This document shows positions 25,925 through 34,227 of a stretch of 64,000 nucleotides of DNA, in pieces. The notes under the pieces were generated by a model, which ran no database searches, was not told where the DNA came from, and saw nothing but the letters and a program-made list of their open reading frames with translations. Each line of letters begins with the position of its first letter. Position 1 is the stretch's first letter. The position numbers and the translations under genes were made by a program. This DNA comes from JACQAP01 sp035548375 (GTDB lineage Bacteria > Pseudomonadota > Gammaproteobacteria > Burkholderiales > JACQAP01), in assembly GCA_035548375.1 (NCBI GenBank), contig DASZTG010000049.1, positions 44,719-108,718 on the forward strand, written 5' to 3'.

Positions 25925-26863
25925 ATGAGCGCCTATCGCGGCCGCTTTGCCCCGACGCCGTCGGGACCGTTGCACTTCGGATCCATGGTGGCGGCCGTGG
26001 GCAGCTATCTTGACGCAAAGTCCCGCAACGGCGAGTGGCTCGTGCGCATCGACGACCTCGATCCGCCGCGCGTAGCGGCCGGCAGCGTCGATGCCATCCT
26101 GCGCTGCCTGCAGGCCTTCGGCATGCAATGGGACGACGAGGTGGTTTTCCAGTGTAAGCGCAACGACGCCTATCGATCGGCGCTGGAGCAATTGCAGGCG
26201 CGCGATCTGGTTTACGGCTGCGCCTGCAGCCGCAAGGAAATCGGCGACACCGCGATAGCGGGCATCGAGGGGCCTGTCTATCCGGGCACATGCCGCGGTG
26301 GATTGCCATCCGGGCGCGAAGCGCGCTCATGGCGCGTGCGCACCGCCGGAATCGAGATCAGCTTCCAGGACCTGCTGCAAGGCCGCGTTCGACAGGACCT
26401 CGAGCACGACATCGGCGATTTCGTGGTGTACCGGGCGGATGGCGTCTTCGCCTACCATCTCGCCTGCGCCGTGGACGACGCGTGGCAGGGCATCACGCAC
26501 GTGGTTCGCGGCGCGGACTTGCTCGCCTCCACGCCGCGGCAAATCCACCTGCAGAACCTGCTTGGATTGCCGGCCGTGGAATACCTGCACCTGCCGGTCG
26601 CGCAAAACGCCGCGGGCGAAAAACTTTCCAAGCAGACGCTCGCGGCGGCCGTCGATCCCGCCGACGCGACAGTCGTGCTCGCCGAGGTCCTGGCTTTCCT
26701 GGATCACGCACCGCCCGCGGATGTCCGGCGCGATGGCATTGCGACGCTATGGAAATGGGCGCGCGACAATTGGCGGCGGGAACGCCTCCCGCATGTTTCC
26801 GGATTACCCGCCGATACGGGTCAAAACACGACCGGCGCGCCGTCCCGGAACGCCAGCAGCTGA
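25925..26863 (+). CDS. gluQ: Glutamyl-Q tRNA(Asp) synthetase
   Basis: The 312-residue truncated GluRS paralogue lacks an anticodon-binding domain and attaches glutamate to queuosine in tRNA-Asp. Motifs: RFAPTPSGPLHFGS (HIGH-type), zinc-site cysteines in VYGCACSRKEI and YPGTCRGG, and KLSKQ (KMSKS-type). The last 43 nt overlap the 3' end of the convergent amidotransferase gene; the C-terminal tail after the Trp-rich WKWARDNWRRERLP is low in conservation and may be a product of this overlap. Confidence 0.93.
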   Translation: MSAYRGRFAPTPSGPLHFGSMVAAVGSYLDAKSRNGEWLVRIDDLDPPRVAAGSVDAILRCLQAFGMQWDDEVVFQCKRNDAYRSALEQLQARDLVYGCACSRKEIGDTAIAGIEGPVYPGTCRGGLPSGREARSWRVRTAGIEISFQDLLQGRVRQDLEHDIGDFVVYRADGVFAYHLACAVDDAWQGITHVVRGADLLASTPRQIHLQNLLGLPAVEYLHLPVAQNAAGEKLSKQTLAAAVDPADATVVLAEVLAFLDHAPPADVRRDGIATLWKWARDNWRRERLPHVSGLPADTGQNTTGAPSRNASS

Positions 26864-27591
26864 CCGGCCGCGAAGGGGATCCAGCGCTCGTTGTCGGTCA
26901 GCGGCTCCGTCGCCACGACCGCGATGCGATCGTTGGGCGTGGTGACCTGGCTGAAGTCGACCTCGATGTCCTGGTCTTTCAGGTGCGCTGTCGTGAACGG
27001 CGCATGCCGCAGCACGTAGGTGAGGTTGTCCGTGCAATGCGCGAACAGGAAATCGCCGTTGGACAGGATGAAGTTGAACCTGCCGTGGCGCGCGATGTCG
27101 GCGGCGAGGGTCGCAATCGCATCGAACAATTCCTTGAACGCCGGCTGCCCGTCCGGGAAACGCGAACGCAGCCCGTCGAGCAAATGGCAGAACGCCTGCT
27201 CGCTGTCGGTCGAGCCCACGGGCCGGTAGCGGCCGCCTTCGGTGGCGCGAAAATTTTCCAAGGTGCCGTTGTGCGCGAAAATCCAGTAACGCCCCCAGAG
27301 CTCGCGCATGAACGGATGCGTGTTGACCAGCGCCACGGCGCCGCGGGTCGCCTTGCGGATGTGGGCGATGACGTTCTGGCTGCGGATGGGGTAGGTGGCG
27401 ATCAGCGCGGCGACGGGCGAATCCACCGCCGGGCGCGAATCCACGAACATGCGGCAACCCGGGCCCTCGAAGAACGCGACGCCAAATCCGTCGGCGTGGT
27501 CGCCCGTGCGGCCGCCACGCTGGTGGAATCCCCGGAAGGAAAAGCAGATGTCGGTCGGCACATTGCAGTTCATCCCCATCAACTGGCACAT
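26821..27591 (-). CDS. Class II glutamine amidotransferase (YafJ-like)
   Basis: The 256-residue Ntn-hydrolase begins MCQLMGMNCN, with Cys2 as the nucleophile after Met removal. Supporting motifs are GGRTGDHADGFGVAFF, HIRKATRG, TLEN with FAHNGTL, and GSTDSEQAFC. It resembles YafJ, a GATase-2 domain without a synthase partner; the acceptor is unknown. It is divergent from an O-methyltransferase gene and convergent with gluQ, with a 43-bp overlap. Confidence 0.9.
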   Translation of the reverse strand: MCQLMGMNCNVPTDICFSFRGFHQRGGRTGDHADGFGVAFFEGPGCRMFVDSRPAVDSPVAALIATYPIRSQNVIAHIRKATRGAVALVNTHPFMRELWGRYWIFAHNGTLENFRATEGGRYRPVGSTDSEQAFCHLLDGLRSRFPDGQPAFKELFDAIATLAADIARHGRFNFILSNGDFLFAHCTDNLTYVLRHAPFTTAHLKDQDIEVDFSQVTTPNDRIAVVATEPLTDNERWIPFAAGQLLAFRDGAPVVF

Positions 27592-27697
27592 CGATTCGCC
27601 CCGCCTTCTTGCATTGAGCCGCTTCCCGACGCACGCTGTCGGTTCGACATTTCATCATTCCGCGCCCGCGGCAACAAGGGCGCGCCGCCGGCACATC

Positions 27698-28360
27698 ATG
27701 TCCAACCAGATCCTGTCGCTCACACCCGCGCTGCACGCCTACCTGGTCGCTCATTCCGTGCGCGAGCCGGAAATCCTGCGCCGTCTGCGCGAAGAAACCG
27801 CCGGTCTCAGCATGTCCATGATGCAGATCGGACCGGAGCAGGGCCAGTTCATGCAGTTGCTCGTGCGCCTCATCGGGGCAAGGCGCTGCCTCGAGGTCGG
27901 CGTGTTTACCGGCTATAGCAGCCTCGCCGTCGCGCTGGCCCTGCCCGACGATGGCCGCGTCGTCGCTTGCGACATCTCGAAAGAGTGGACGGACGTCGCC
28001 AGGAAATACTGGCGCCTGGCCGGCATGGAGGCGCGCATCGACCTGCGCCTCGCCCCTGCCCTGACTACGCTCGACGCATTGATCGCGGGCGGCGCCGCGG
28101 GTTCCTTCGATTTTGCCTTCATCGACGCTGACAAGGTCGGCTATGCGGACTACTACGAGCGCGCGCTCCTGCTCATTCGCCAAGGCGGGCTGATCGCGAT
28201 CGACAATACGCTATGGGATGGTCAAGTCGTTGATCGCAAGAACAAAAGCGAGGATACGCTGGCGATCAGGCGATTCAATGAACGGCTCTACGCGGATGAG
28301 CGCATCGACCTGTCCATGCTGCCGGTCGGAGACGGCCTGACCCTGGCCCGCAAGCGCTGA
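27698..28360 (+). CDS. SAM-dependent O-methyltransferase (catechol-type)
   Basis: The 220-residue class I methyltransferase of the CCoAOMT-like family has the SAM motif CLEVGVFTGYSSLAVALALP, the acidic strand VVACDISKEW and FDFAFIDADKVGYADYY, with the metal-ligand aspartates (DADK) and IAIDNTLWDG. It methylates a catechol or similar hydroxyl; the natural substrate is unknown. Start ATG 27698 gives the usual family length, about 106 bp from the divergent amidotransferase gene. It is convergent with the HDOD-GGDEF gene, 30 bp apart. Confidence 0.92.
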   Translation: MSNQILSLTPALHAYLVAHSVREPEILRRLREETAGLSMSMMQIGPEQGQFMQLLVRLIGARRCLEVGVFTGYSSLAVALALPDDGRVVACDISKEWTDVARKYWRLAGMEARIDLRLAPALTTLDALIAGGAAGSFDFAFIDADKVGYADYYERALLLIRQGGLIAIDNTLWDGQVVDRKNKSEDTLAIRRFNERLYADERIDLSMLPVGDGLTLARKR

Positions 28361-28390
28361 ATCGCCGGCGGCGGACCCGCGTCGGATCGC

Positions 28391-30397
28391 TTACTTCGAC
28401 GCCTGCGCGCCGGGGTTGCCGAGCGAGAGGCCGGAGACCCGATTGCGGCCTTCGCGCTTGGCCCGGTAGAGCGCGGCATCCGCGCGTTGCAGGATATCGT
28501 CAGCCACCGTGGGTGCGGTGTCCTGTTGCGACACGCCGACGCTGATGGTGACCTGTACGGACTGGTTGCCGAGTTGCAGCACGAACTGCGCGATGCTCTG
28601 GCGCAGGCGATCCGCCAGCCGCACGCCCATCGCGAGATTGGCGCCCGGGCAGATGACGACGAATTCGTCTCCGCCGAGGCGGCCGACGATGTCCTCGACC
28701 CTGGCTTCCTGGCGAAGCAGCGCCGCAATCCTGACCAGGAGCTGGTCGCCGGCGTCGTGCCCGTGCGCGTCATTGACCTGCTTGAAGGCATCGACGTCTA
28801 TCATCATCAGGGCGAAGGGACGCTGGTTGCGCGAGGCAATCGCGCGCTCCTGGTTCAACCGCTCGATCAGGTGCCGGCGGTTCGGCAGCCCGGTCAGCGC
28901 GTCCGTCAACGCGGCCTGTTGCAGGCGGCGATTGGTCAACGCCAGTTCCGTGGCGAACTTGCGCAGGTTCTCGGTATCGCGCTGCGTTTCCTCCTGCATG
29001 CGGATCACGCGCTCCGCCGCGCGAAGTCGCGCGGTCAGCACCCTGGCATTCAGCGGCTTGGTGACGTAGTCGTCCGCGCCTGCCTCGAAGCCCTCGACGA
29101 GTTCCTCGTCGTCCGTCATGCCGGTCAACAGGATGAAATACATGCGCCGGCCTTCCTGGGTTTCCCGCAATCGTCGGCACAGGGCAACGCCATCCAGTTC
29201 CGGCATCACCCAGTCGGAAATGACCAGTTGCGGCTTGACCTCGATGGCGAGCGTGAGCGCTTCACGGCCGTCGACCGCAACCGCGACCCTGTGACCCTGT
29301 TGCCGCAGCAGGTGTTCGAGCGTGACTCGAATGGTCGGATCGTCGTCGGCGATCAGGATGCTCATGGCCATGGCGCCGGGCTGCGGCTTGGTGCGATCCG
29401 GATCCGGTGCTTCGGGCGGCCTCGCGTGCTGCTCGAACGCCGCGACGTCCTGCGTCTTGACCTCCAGCAGCTTGCCCCATTCCCGCCATTCGGCGACGAC
29501 ATGGTCCACGCCGGTGCCGAGCACGTCGGCGTCGAGGCCGATCTTCGCCGCCATGAGCACGAGGCCGGGGACCAGCGCCTTGCGCTCGATCTCGCCGGAG
29601 ACGCAATAGCTGCCGATTCCCGCCGCGAGGGACAGCATGTACAGCAGCAGGTAGTCGCGCGATCCCTGGACGACCTTGGCGGCGTCGGGATTTTCGTGGT
29701 GCTGGAGCGCTTCGACGTACAGCCGCGGCAGCCGCCAGTCTTCGTGCATGGCCGCGCCGAGCTCGGCGTGGTCGGTCTTGAATTCGCGGCGCTCGGATTC
29801 GGCGAGCACGCGGCCACTCTCGCCGCGGTGCGCGTCCAGCAGCGCCGCAAATTCCTTGGGATATAGCGTCGCCAGCGCCAGGCTGCCGACGTCGGCCAGC
29901 AAGCCGCAGGAAAAGGCTTCTTCCGCGGGCGCGGCACGCACGCGCAAGCACAATGAATTCGCGGCAATCGCGGTGGCGAGCGAGCGCGACCAGAATCGCG
30001 AGTAGTCGAAACTGCGGCAGGCGCCGGTCCGGTTGTGCGCGAGCAGCGAAAATCCGAGCACGATCTGGCGCACGACATCCAGGCCCGAGCGCTGGATGGC
30101 CTCCGTGACCGAAACCACCGGACGCCTCGGACCGCTGAAGGCCATGTTGGCAAAGCGGATCAGGCGGCCGGACAATGCCGGGTCGGCCTGCATGGCGTGG
30201 GCGATGTCCTCGATCGGCACGTCTTCCTGGCGCAACAACTCCAGGAGCCGCAAGGCAACGCCGGAGGGCGACGGCAGCCTGCCGTCGGCTTTGAGTTCCC
30301 TGAAGCGATCCTGCGAAAAGGGCATGTCGGCCGGGCAATCGGTTGTTTGCGGGTCGGTCGCAGCGCCTGGAATGCTCGCGCAGACAACTCCCGTCAT
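28391..30397 (-). CDS. HDOD-receiver-GGDEF protein (diguanylate cyclase)
   Basis: The product, about 668 residues, has three domains: HDOD (about 40-300; LPSPSGVALRLLELLRQEDV, ADPALSGRLIRFANMAFSG), a receiver domain (SILIADDDPTIRVTLEHLL, phosphoacceptor Asp in LVISDWVMPELDG, Lys in DDYVTKPL) and a C-terminal GGDEF domain with intact GGDEF and an RVED inhibitory I-site five residues upstream. It should make cyclic di-GMP under phosphorylation control. The start is uncertain: ATG 30397 or 30325. It lies 31 bp downstream of the anti-sigma-like gene on the same strand. Joining HDOD to a PleD-like REC-GGDEF module in one chain is unusual. Confidence 0.87.
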   Translation of the reverse strand: MTGVVCASIPGAATDPQTTDCPADMPFSQDRFRELKADGRLPSPSGVALRLLELLRQEDVPIEDIAHAMQADPALSGRLIRFANMAFSGPRRPVVSVTEAIQRSGLDVVRQIVLGFSLLAHNRTGACRSFDYSRFWSRSLATAIAANSLCLRVRAAPAEEAFSCGLLADVGSLALATLYPKEFAALLDAHRGESGRVLAESERREFKTDHAELGAAMHEDWRLPRLYVEALQHHENPDAAKVVQGSRDYLLLYMLSLAAGIGSYCVSGEIERKALVPGLVLMAAKIGLDADVLGTGVDHVVAEWREWGKLLEVKTQDVAAFEQHARPPEAPDPDRTKPQPGAMAMSILIADDDPTIRVTLEHLLRQQGHRVAVAVDGREALTLAIEVKPQLVISDWVMPELDGVALCRRLRETQEGRRMYFILLTGMTDDEELVEGFEAGADDYVTKPLNARVLTARLRAAERVIRMQEETQRDTENLRKFATELALTNRRLQQAALTDALTGLPNRRHLIERLNQERAIASRNQRPFALMMIDVDAFKQVNDAHGHDAGDQLLVRIAALLRQEARVEDIVGRLGGDEFVVICPGANLAMGVRLADRLRQSIAQFVLQLGNQSVQVTISVGVSQQDTAPTVADDILQRADAALYRAKREGRNRVSGLSLGNPGAQASK

Positions 30398-30428
30398 CGA
30401 ACGGATATCGGCGCGCCGGCCGCGGCCT

Positions 30429-31355
30429 TTAGTGCTGCCCTCCCAGCAAGGCCTGCAATTGCTCGGTAAGGGGATAGGCCGGGTATTGCCTGCGCATGGC
30501 AAGCAGCTGGTCGCGCGCATCGGCCCGCTTGCCGTCCTTGAGCAAATCCTCGATCCTGTGGACCCACTCCTGCGGCGACGGCGGCGGCGCATCCTGCTTG
30601 CGCACGGCCTGCGCGGTTGCCACACGCTTCGACAGCAGCCCCGCCGATTCGGCCTTCTTGTCCTTCGCTTCGACAGCCAGCGACGCCACGTTTGCCTGCT
30701 CCTTTTCAGCCGCCTCGCCGAAGCTCCTCGCGCCTGAAGACGGGGCAGGCGCCGGTATCCCCGGCGCAGCCGGAGCCGCCGCCCCGGGTGCCACGGCATC
30801 CGCGACGGCGGCAAAAGAGGCGGGCGATTGCGCCGACGCATCCGCTTCTGCCGGCGGCCGCGACTGCACCGGACCGTTCGCATGCTCGGGGGCAGCCGAT
30901 TGCGGCATGGCCTTCGATTGGCCCTTGGGCGTCGCGTCGCTCGACGCGAGTAACTGGCGGTCCGGCCGGTCGCTGCGTTCGCGCGAAGGCCGGGCTTCGC
31001 GATAAGCCTCGGACATTTGCCTGGACGAATCCTGCATGGCAAGCGCAGGCTGTGCCGGCTTGGCGAGCCTCGCTTCGTCCGCCGTGGATTTGCCTTGGCC
31101 CGTTACTTCCGGAGGCGGGATATGGTCGCGAACGACCAGGCCGAGCGAAACCGCCAGCACTAGTACCGCCGCGATCGAAGCCGGAATCTGCCACTCGCGC
31201 TTGCGCCGCGCGGGCTTGACTTCATTGCGAGCGGCCTCGAGGATCTTTGCGTCCAGGCGCGCTGTCGGCTCGTCGTTCGCAGCAGGCCGGTAGCGCTCCG
31301 AAACTTCGGCGCGCATTTCCTCCAGCTCGCGGTCTTCAGGCAACGTCGGCTTCAT
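30429..31355 (-). CDS. Probable membrane anti-sigma factor
   Basis: The 308-residue protein has a cytosolic N-terminus (1-56) with acidic and basic helices, a single membrane span (about 57-75, IPASIAAVLVLAVSLGLVV), a long Ala/Pro/Ser-rich periplasmic region and a C-terminal helical hairpin (RIEDLLKDGKRADARDQLLAMRR) like a TPR unit. The first codons overlap the end of the ECF sigma gene by 20 bp, the classic layout of a sigma/anti-sigma pair. There is no zinc-finger motif (HxxxCxxC), so the mode of sigma binding cannot be read. Function is inferred from context and topology. Confidence 0.7.
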   Translation of the reverse strand: MKPTLPEDRELEEMRAEVSERYRPAANDEPTARLDAKILEAARNEVKPARRKREWQIPASIAAVLVLAVSLGLVVRDHIPPPEVTGQGKSTADEARLAKPAQPALAMQDSSRQMSEAYREARPSRERSDRPDRQLLASSDATPKGQSKAMPQSAAPEHANGPVQSRPPAEADASAQSPASFAAVADAVAPGAAAPAAPGIPAPAPSSGARSFGEAAEKEQANVASLAVEAKDKKAESAGLLSKRVATAQAVRKQDAPPPSPQEWVHRIEDLLKDGKRADARDQLLAMRRQYPAYPLTEQLQALLGGQH

Positions 31356-31947
31356 GGTCGATTCCTTCGCGCAGCTTGGCGAGCGCGTAACGCAGGCGGC
31401 TTTTCACGGTTTCGCGGCCGGTGCCGGTGATGCCGGCGATTTCTTCGAGGGTGAGGTCGCCTTCCTCGTGCAACAGGAACACCTCGCGCTGTTCCGGCGG
31501 CAGCAGGGCGAGCGCGTTCAGCAGCTTTGCGGCGGTTTGCCTCAGGGCGACTGCGCGCTCCGGCTGGTCTCGTCCCGGTCCCGGCACTTCGATGGCCTCT
31601 TCCGACTCGTCGTCGAGGGAAACCAGGTGCAACGGCGTCTTGCGCCTGAAATGATCCATCACGCAATTGTGCGCGATGTGGTACAGGAAGGTCGCGAAGC
31701 GCGCTTCCACGCGATAGCGCGTACGCGAGGAAATGATCCGCATCCAGATTTCCTGGAACACTTCCTCCGCCGTGGATCGCAACCCGACCTGGCGCAGCAC
31801 GTAGCGGAATACGCCGCCGCGATGGCGTCCGTACAGTTCGTCGAATGCCGCGGCATCGCCATCGCGATAGCGCAACATCAACTGCTCGTCCGGTACGGCG
31901 TCGGCGCTCACGAGCGCAAGTCTAGCGCCAAGCATGGGTGATGACAT
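31336..31947 (-). CDS. ECF-type RNA polymerase sigma-70 factor
   Basis: The 203-residue protein has sigma region 2 (AAFDELYGRHRGGVFRYVLR, then EEVFQEIWMRII, FATFLYHIAHNCVMDHFRR) and region 4 (LLPPEQREVFLLHEEGDLTL and IAGITGTGRETVKSRLRYAL). Region 3 is absent, as in ECF factors. It directs transcription of an unknown regulon, probably released when its membrane partner encoded next is inactivated. Start ATG 31947, with a second Met four residues later. It is likely the head of an operon with the anti-sigma and perhaps the HDOD-GGDEF gene. Confidence 0.92.
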   Translation of the reverse strand: MSSPMLGARLALVSADAVPDEQLMLRYRDGDAAAFDELYGRHRGGVFRYVLRQVGLRSTAEEVFQEIWMRIISSRTRYRVEARFATFLYHIAHNCVMDHFRRKTPLHLVSLDDESEEAIEVPGPGRDQPERAVALRQTAAKLLNALALLPPEQREVFLLHEEGDLTLEEIAGITGTGRETVKSRLRYALAKLREGIDHEADVA

Positions 31948-31976
31948 GCACGAATGCCGCGAGTTCCTCGCGATGC

Positions 31977-32717
31977 CTAGCCGCGCTCTGGCGGGTCGGG
32001 CACGAACGCGCCGGGAAACGGCGCCGGCAACCTGCGTCCATCGTGGATGACGCCGCGCGCCACCAGGTTGGCGTAGGTGTCGTAGTGGATCGCGAGGACT
32101 TCCGCGGGCTGTTCGGAATCGCGCTCGAATTGGACATAGCGGGCAGCGGAATCCTGTCCACGGCCGTGGCCGGTGCCGATTTTCTTCTCCGCGGCGGCGG
32201 GCGCCGAACGCGGTGCGCTGTCGCTTGCCGCTCCCGAGGCGGCGCGATCCTTCGGCTGTTCCAGTTCGGCCAACGGCTCGACCTTGCGTCGGAACAACGC
32301 CACGCCGATGACGCCGACGTTTTCCGGCCGGCCGGTGCGCGCCGCGTAGGAATCACCGAGGTCGGTGAAATAAAAGACCGCCACCTTCGCAAGGCTCTTG
32401 CGCCAACCCGCAATCGACAAGGGCCTGCCGCGCTCGATGACATAGCCGCTTTGCGCGGGCGACGCGGCTTCCCCCGTGACGACATTGACGCCGTCCACGG
32501 AGACCACCGCGAGCAAGTCGTTGCGATCCCGATTGCGCAGGGTAACGCTATATTCATTGCCTGGACGACCCGCGACAAACAGATGCCCCCCGCTTTCGTA
32601 GACCGGCAACGTGCGGCCGGCGGTGCGGTCGTAGATCTCGACATCGGCGAGCCGGCCGGCTGCCAGCACGGGCATGGCAAACAGGCAAAGGCACAGCATC
32701 GTAGACACGCGTTTCAC
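31977..32717 (-). CDS. Secreted protein of unknown function
   Basis: The 246-residue protein starts at GTG 32717, fixed by AAAGGAG 7 nt upstream. The N-terminus VKRVSTMLCLCLFAMPVLAAG is a signal peptide with likely cleavage after AAG/LAA. The mature part begins with a beta-rich region (DVEIYDRTAGRTLPVYESGG, EYSVTLRNRDRNDLLAVVSV) and a second segment (KVAVFYFTDLGDSYAARTGRP), then an Ala/Ser-rich stretch and a C-terminal YDTYANLVARGVIHDGRR. No family recognised. It lies 29 bp upstream of the sigma-factor start on the same strand. Confidence 0.75.
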   Translation of the reverse strand: MKRVSTMLCLCLFAMPVLAAGRLADVEIYDRTAGRTLPVYESGGHLFVAGRPGNEYSVTLRNRDRNDLLAVVSVDGVNVVTGEAASPAQSGYVIERGRPLSIAGWRKSLAKVAVFYFTDLGDSYAARTGRPENVGVIGVALFRRKVEPLAELEQPKDRAASGAASDSAPRSAPAAAEKKIGTGHGRGQDSAARYVQFERDSEQPAEVLAIHYDTYANLVARGVIHDGRRLPAPFPGAFVPDPPERG

Positions 32718-32878
32718 GGCGGGCTCCTTTTTCGATTGGGAACACGCCTGTAAACGCCGGTCGACCGGGAATGGGGTTAGCCGGAAGGAGAAAGGTGTGA
32801 GGGATAAGGAAATTAAGGGTGAGGAGAAAAAGCACCGGATCCTCGACGTCCCACCCCTCACTCCTCTCCCCTTGCAAT

Positions 32879-33625
32879 TCAAATGGGTTTCCTGGGCTCC
32901 CACTCGAACTTCAGCGCGGCAACGCCCTGCTTCAGGAATTCGAGTGCTTCGCCCGCGAGCGTCGCCTCGCCCCTGATGCCGAGCTCGATGCGCCGCCCCG
33001 CAGGCGTAAAGCTCGGCAGGCTGAACAGCTTGCACGAGGGGTACCGCGCAATGCAGGCGTTCATGAGATCGATGAGCTGGCTTTCGCCTGCATCCTTCAC
33101 GACGATCGCGAGGTCCACCGGCGGCGCGCTGTTGTGAAGCTCGCCGTATTCGTTGTCCAGCACCCACTCCATCATCGGCCAGGCCATCTCCGGAAAACCC
33201 GGCAGGAAGTGGTGCTTGCCGTAGCTGAATCCCGGCACGCGGTTGTACGGGTTCGGGATGATGCGGCTGCCGGCGGGGAACACGCCCATCTGGATGCGCT
33301 TCGGATAGGCCTCGGCGCCGAAGCGGCCTTCGATCTCGCGCTTGGCATCCGGGTGCAGCTCCAGCTTCACGCCCGCGGCTTTCGCCGCGCACTGCCGGGT
33401 GTGGTCGTCCGGCGTGGCACCGATGCCGCCGAAGCTGAACACGATGTCGGGGCGCGCCATGGTACTGGTGAGGATCTGCGTGATGATGTCCGGGTCGTCG
33501 GGCACGTACATGCTCCATCCGAGCGCGAGGCCGCGCGCCTTCAGGATCTCGATGATTTTCGGAAAGTGCTTGTCCTGGCGCTTGCCGGACAGGATTTCAT
33601 CGCCGATGACGAGGGCTCCAAACAC
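32879..33625 (-). CDS. MoaB/CinA-type molybdopterin-binding domain protein
   Basis: The 248-residue protein starts with FGALVIGDEILSGKRQDKHF, then DDPDIITQIL, FSFGGIGATPDDHTRQC and GVFPAGSRIIPNPYNRVPGF, the MoCF-binding (MoaB/Mog/CinA N-terminal) fold. It lacks the CinA C-terminal amidase domain. It may act in molybdenum cofactor handling or as a nucleotide pyrophosphatase-like CinA relative; no other moa genes are adjacent. The GTG start at 33625 is supported by GGAG 7 nt upstream. It is divergent from the MarR gene. Confidence 0.87.
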   Translation of the reverse strand: MFGALVIGDEILSGKRQDKHFPKIIEILKARGLALGWSMYVPDDPDIITQILTSTMARPDIVFSFGGIGATPDDHTRQCAAKAAGVKLELHPDAKREIEGRFGAEAYPKRIQMGVFPAGSRIIPNPYNRVPGFSYGKHHFLPGFPEMAWPMMEWVLDNEYGELHNSAPPVDLAIVVKDAGESQLIDLMNACIARYPSCKLFSLPSFTPAGRRIELGIRGEATLAGEALEFLKQGVAALKFEWEPRKPI

Positions 33626-33706
33626 GTTGTGCGCTCCGGTGGGTGAGGGCGGCGAGTTTGCAGTGCGGCTGGAACGGGCGTCAAGCCGGACGCGATGCGG
33701 CTGCGA

Positions 33707-33753
33707 TTGACAAGTGCCACGCCTGCGGCAAAAATGGTTCTGGTTAGAACTAA
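33707..33753 (+). promoter_or_regulatory. Promoter and possible operator of the marR-like operon
   Basis: A perfect TTGACA at 33707-33712 lies 61 bp before the MarR start, though no clean -10 follows at 17 bp. Two overlapping inverted repeats sit downstream: GTTCT-GGTT-AGAAC (33737-33750) and TTAG-AA-CTAA (33744-33753). MarR proteins bind such palindromes to repress their own operon. A related TTAGAAC recurs at about 33791 inside the gene. Confidence 0.4.
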
Positions 33754-33772
33754 ATGCCTGCAATCCCGCGTT

Positions 33773-34225
33773 ATGCCTAAAGAGCAATTCATTAGAACTT
33801 TGCGATCCTTGGCCGAATGCTTCCAGGCGTTCGAGGCGTACTCGGGCGCCCACGTGCGCACGCTTGGGCTTACCGGCGCGCAGTTCGACATCGTCGCCAC
33901 CCTGGGCAACACGCCGGGCATGACCTGCAAGGAACTGGGAGAAAAAACCCTGATCACCAAGGGCACGCTGACCGGCGTGCTCGACCGCATGGAAGAGCGT
34001 GGCCTGATCCGGCGCTCCGGCACGGACGCCGACCGCAGGCAGACATTCATCACGCTCACGCCGCAGGGAAACCGCCTGTTCGACCGTGTGTTCCCCACGC
34101 ACGTCAGCCACCTGAAATGCGCGTTCACGGCGCTGACCCCGAGGGAATTGGACCAGGCAGCTGACCTGCTCGCAAAACTGCGTGACGCCCTGCGCGAAGC
34201 CCGCGCGGAGCGCCAGGTTGCCTGA
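33773..34225 (+). CDS. MarR-family transcriptional regulator
   Basis: The 150-residue protein has a winged helix-turn-helix: LTGAQFDIVATLGNTPGMTC, then KELGEKTLITKGTLTGVLDRMEERGLIRR with the wing RSGTDADRRQTFITLT, including the DxR salt-bridge signature of MarR proteins. N- and C-terminal helices form the dimer. It probably represses this operon (cytochrome b561 and two YceI proteins) and responds to a lipophilic or oxidising signal. Start ATG 33773; the next gene begins 2 nt after its stop. Confidence 0.92.
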   Translation: MPKEQFIRTLRSLAECFQAFEAYSGAHVRTLGLTGAQFDIVATLGNTPGMTCKELGEKTLITKGTLTGVLDRMEERGLIRRSGTDADRRQTFITLTPQGNRLFDRVFPTHVSHLKCAFTALTPRELDQAADLLAKLRDALREARAERQVA

Positions 34226-34227
34226 CG

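Noticed and set aside
28487..29866. 459-residue open frame antisense to the GGDEF gene
   Set aside because: Shadow of a GC-rich gene; no recognisable domain and poor composition.
30430..31042. N-terminal extension of the HDOD-GGDEF frame
   Set aside because: The frame stays open upstream to 31042, but this part is Arg/Pro-rich and overlaps the anti-sigma gene in another frame; the HDOD domain begins after 30397.
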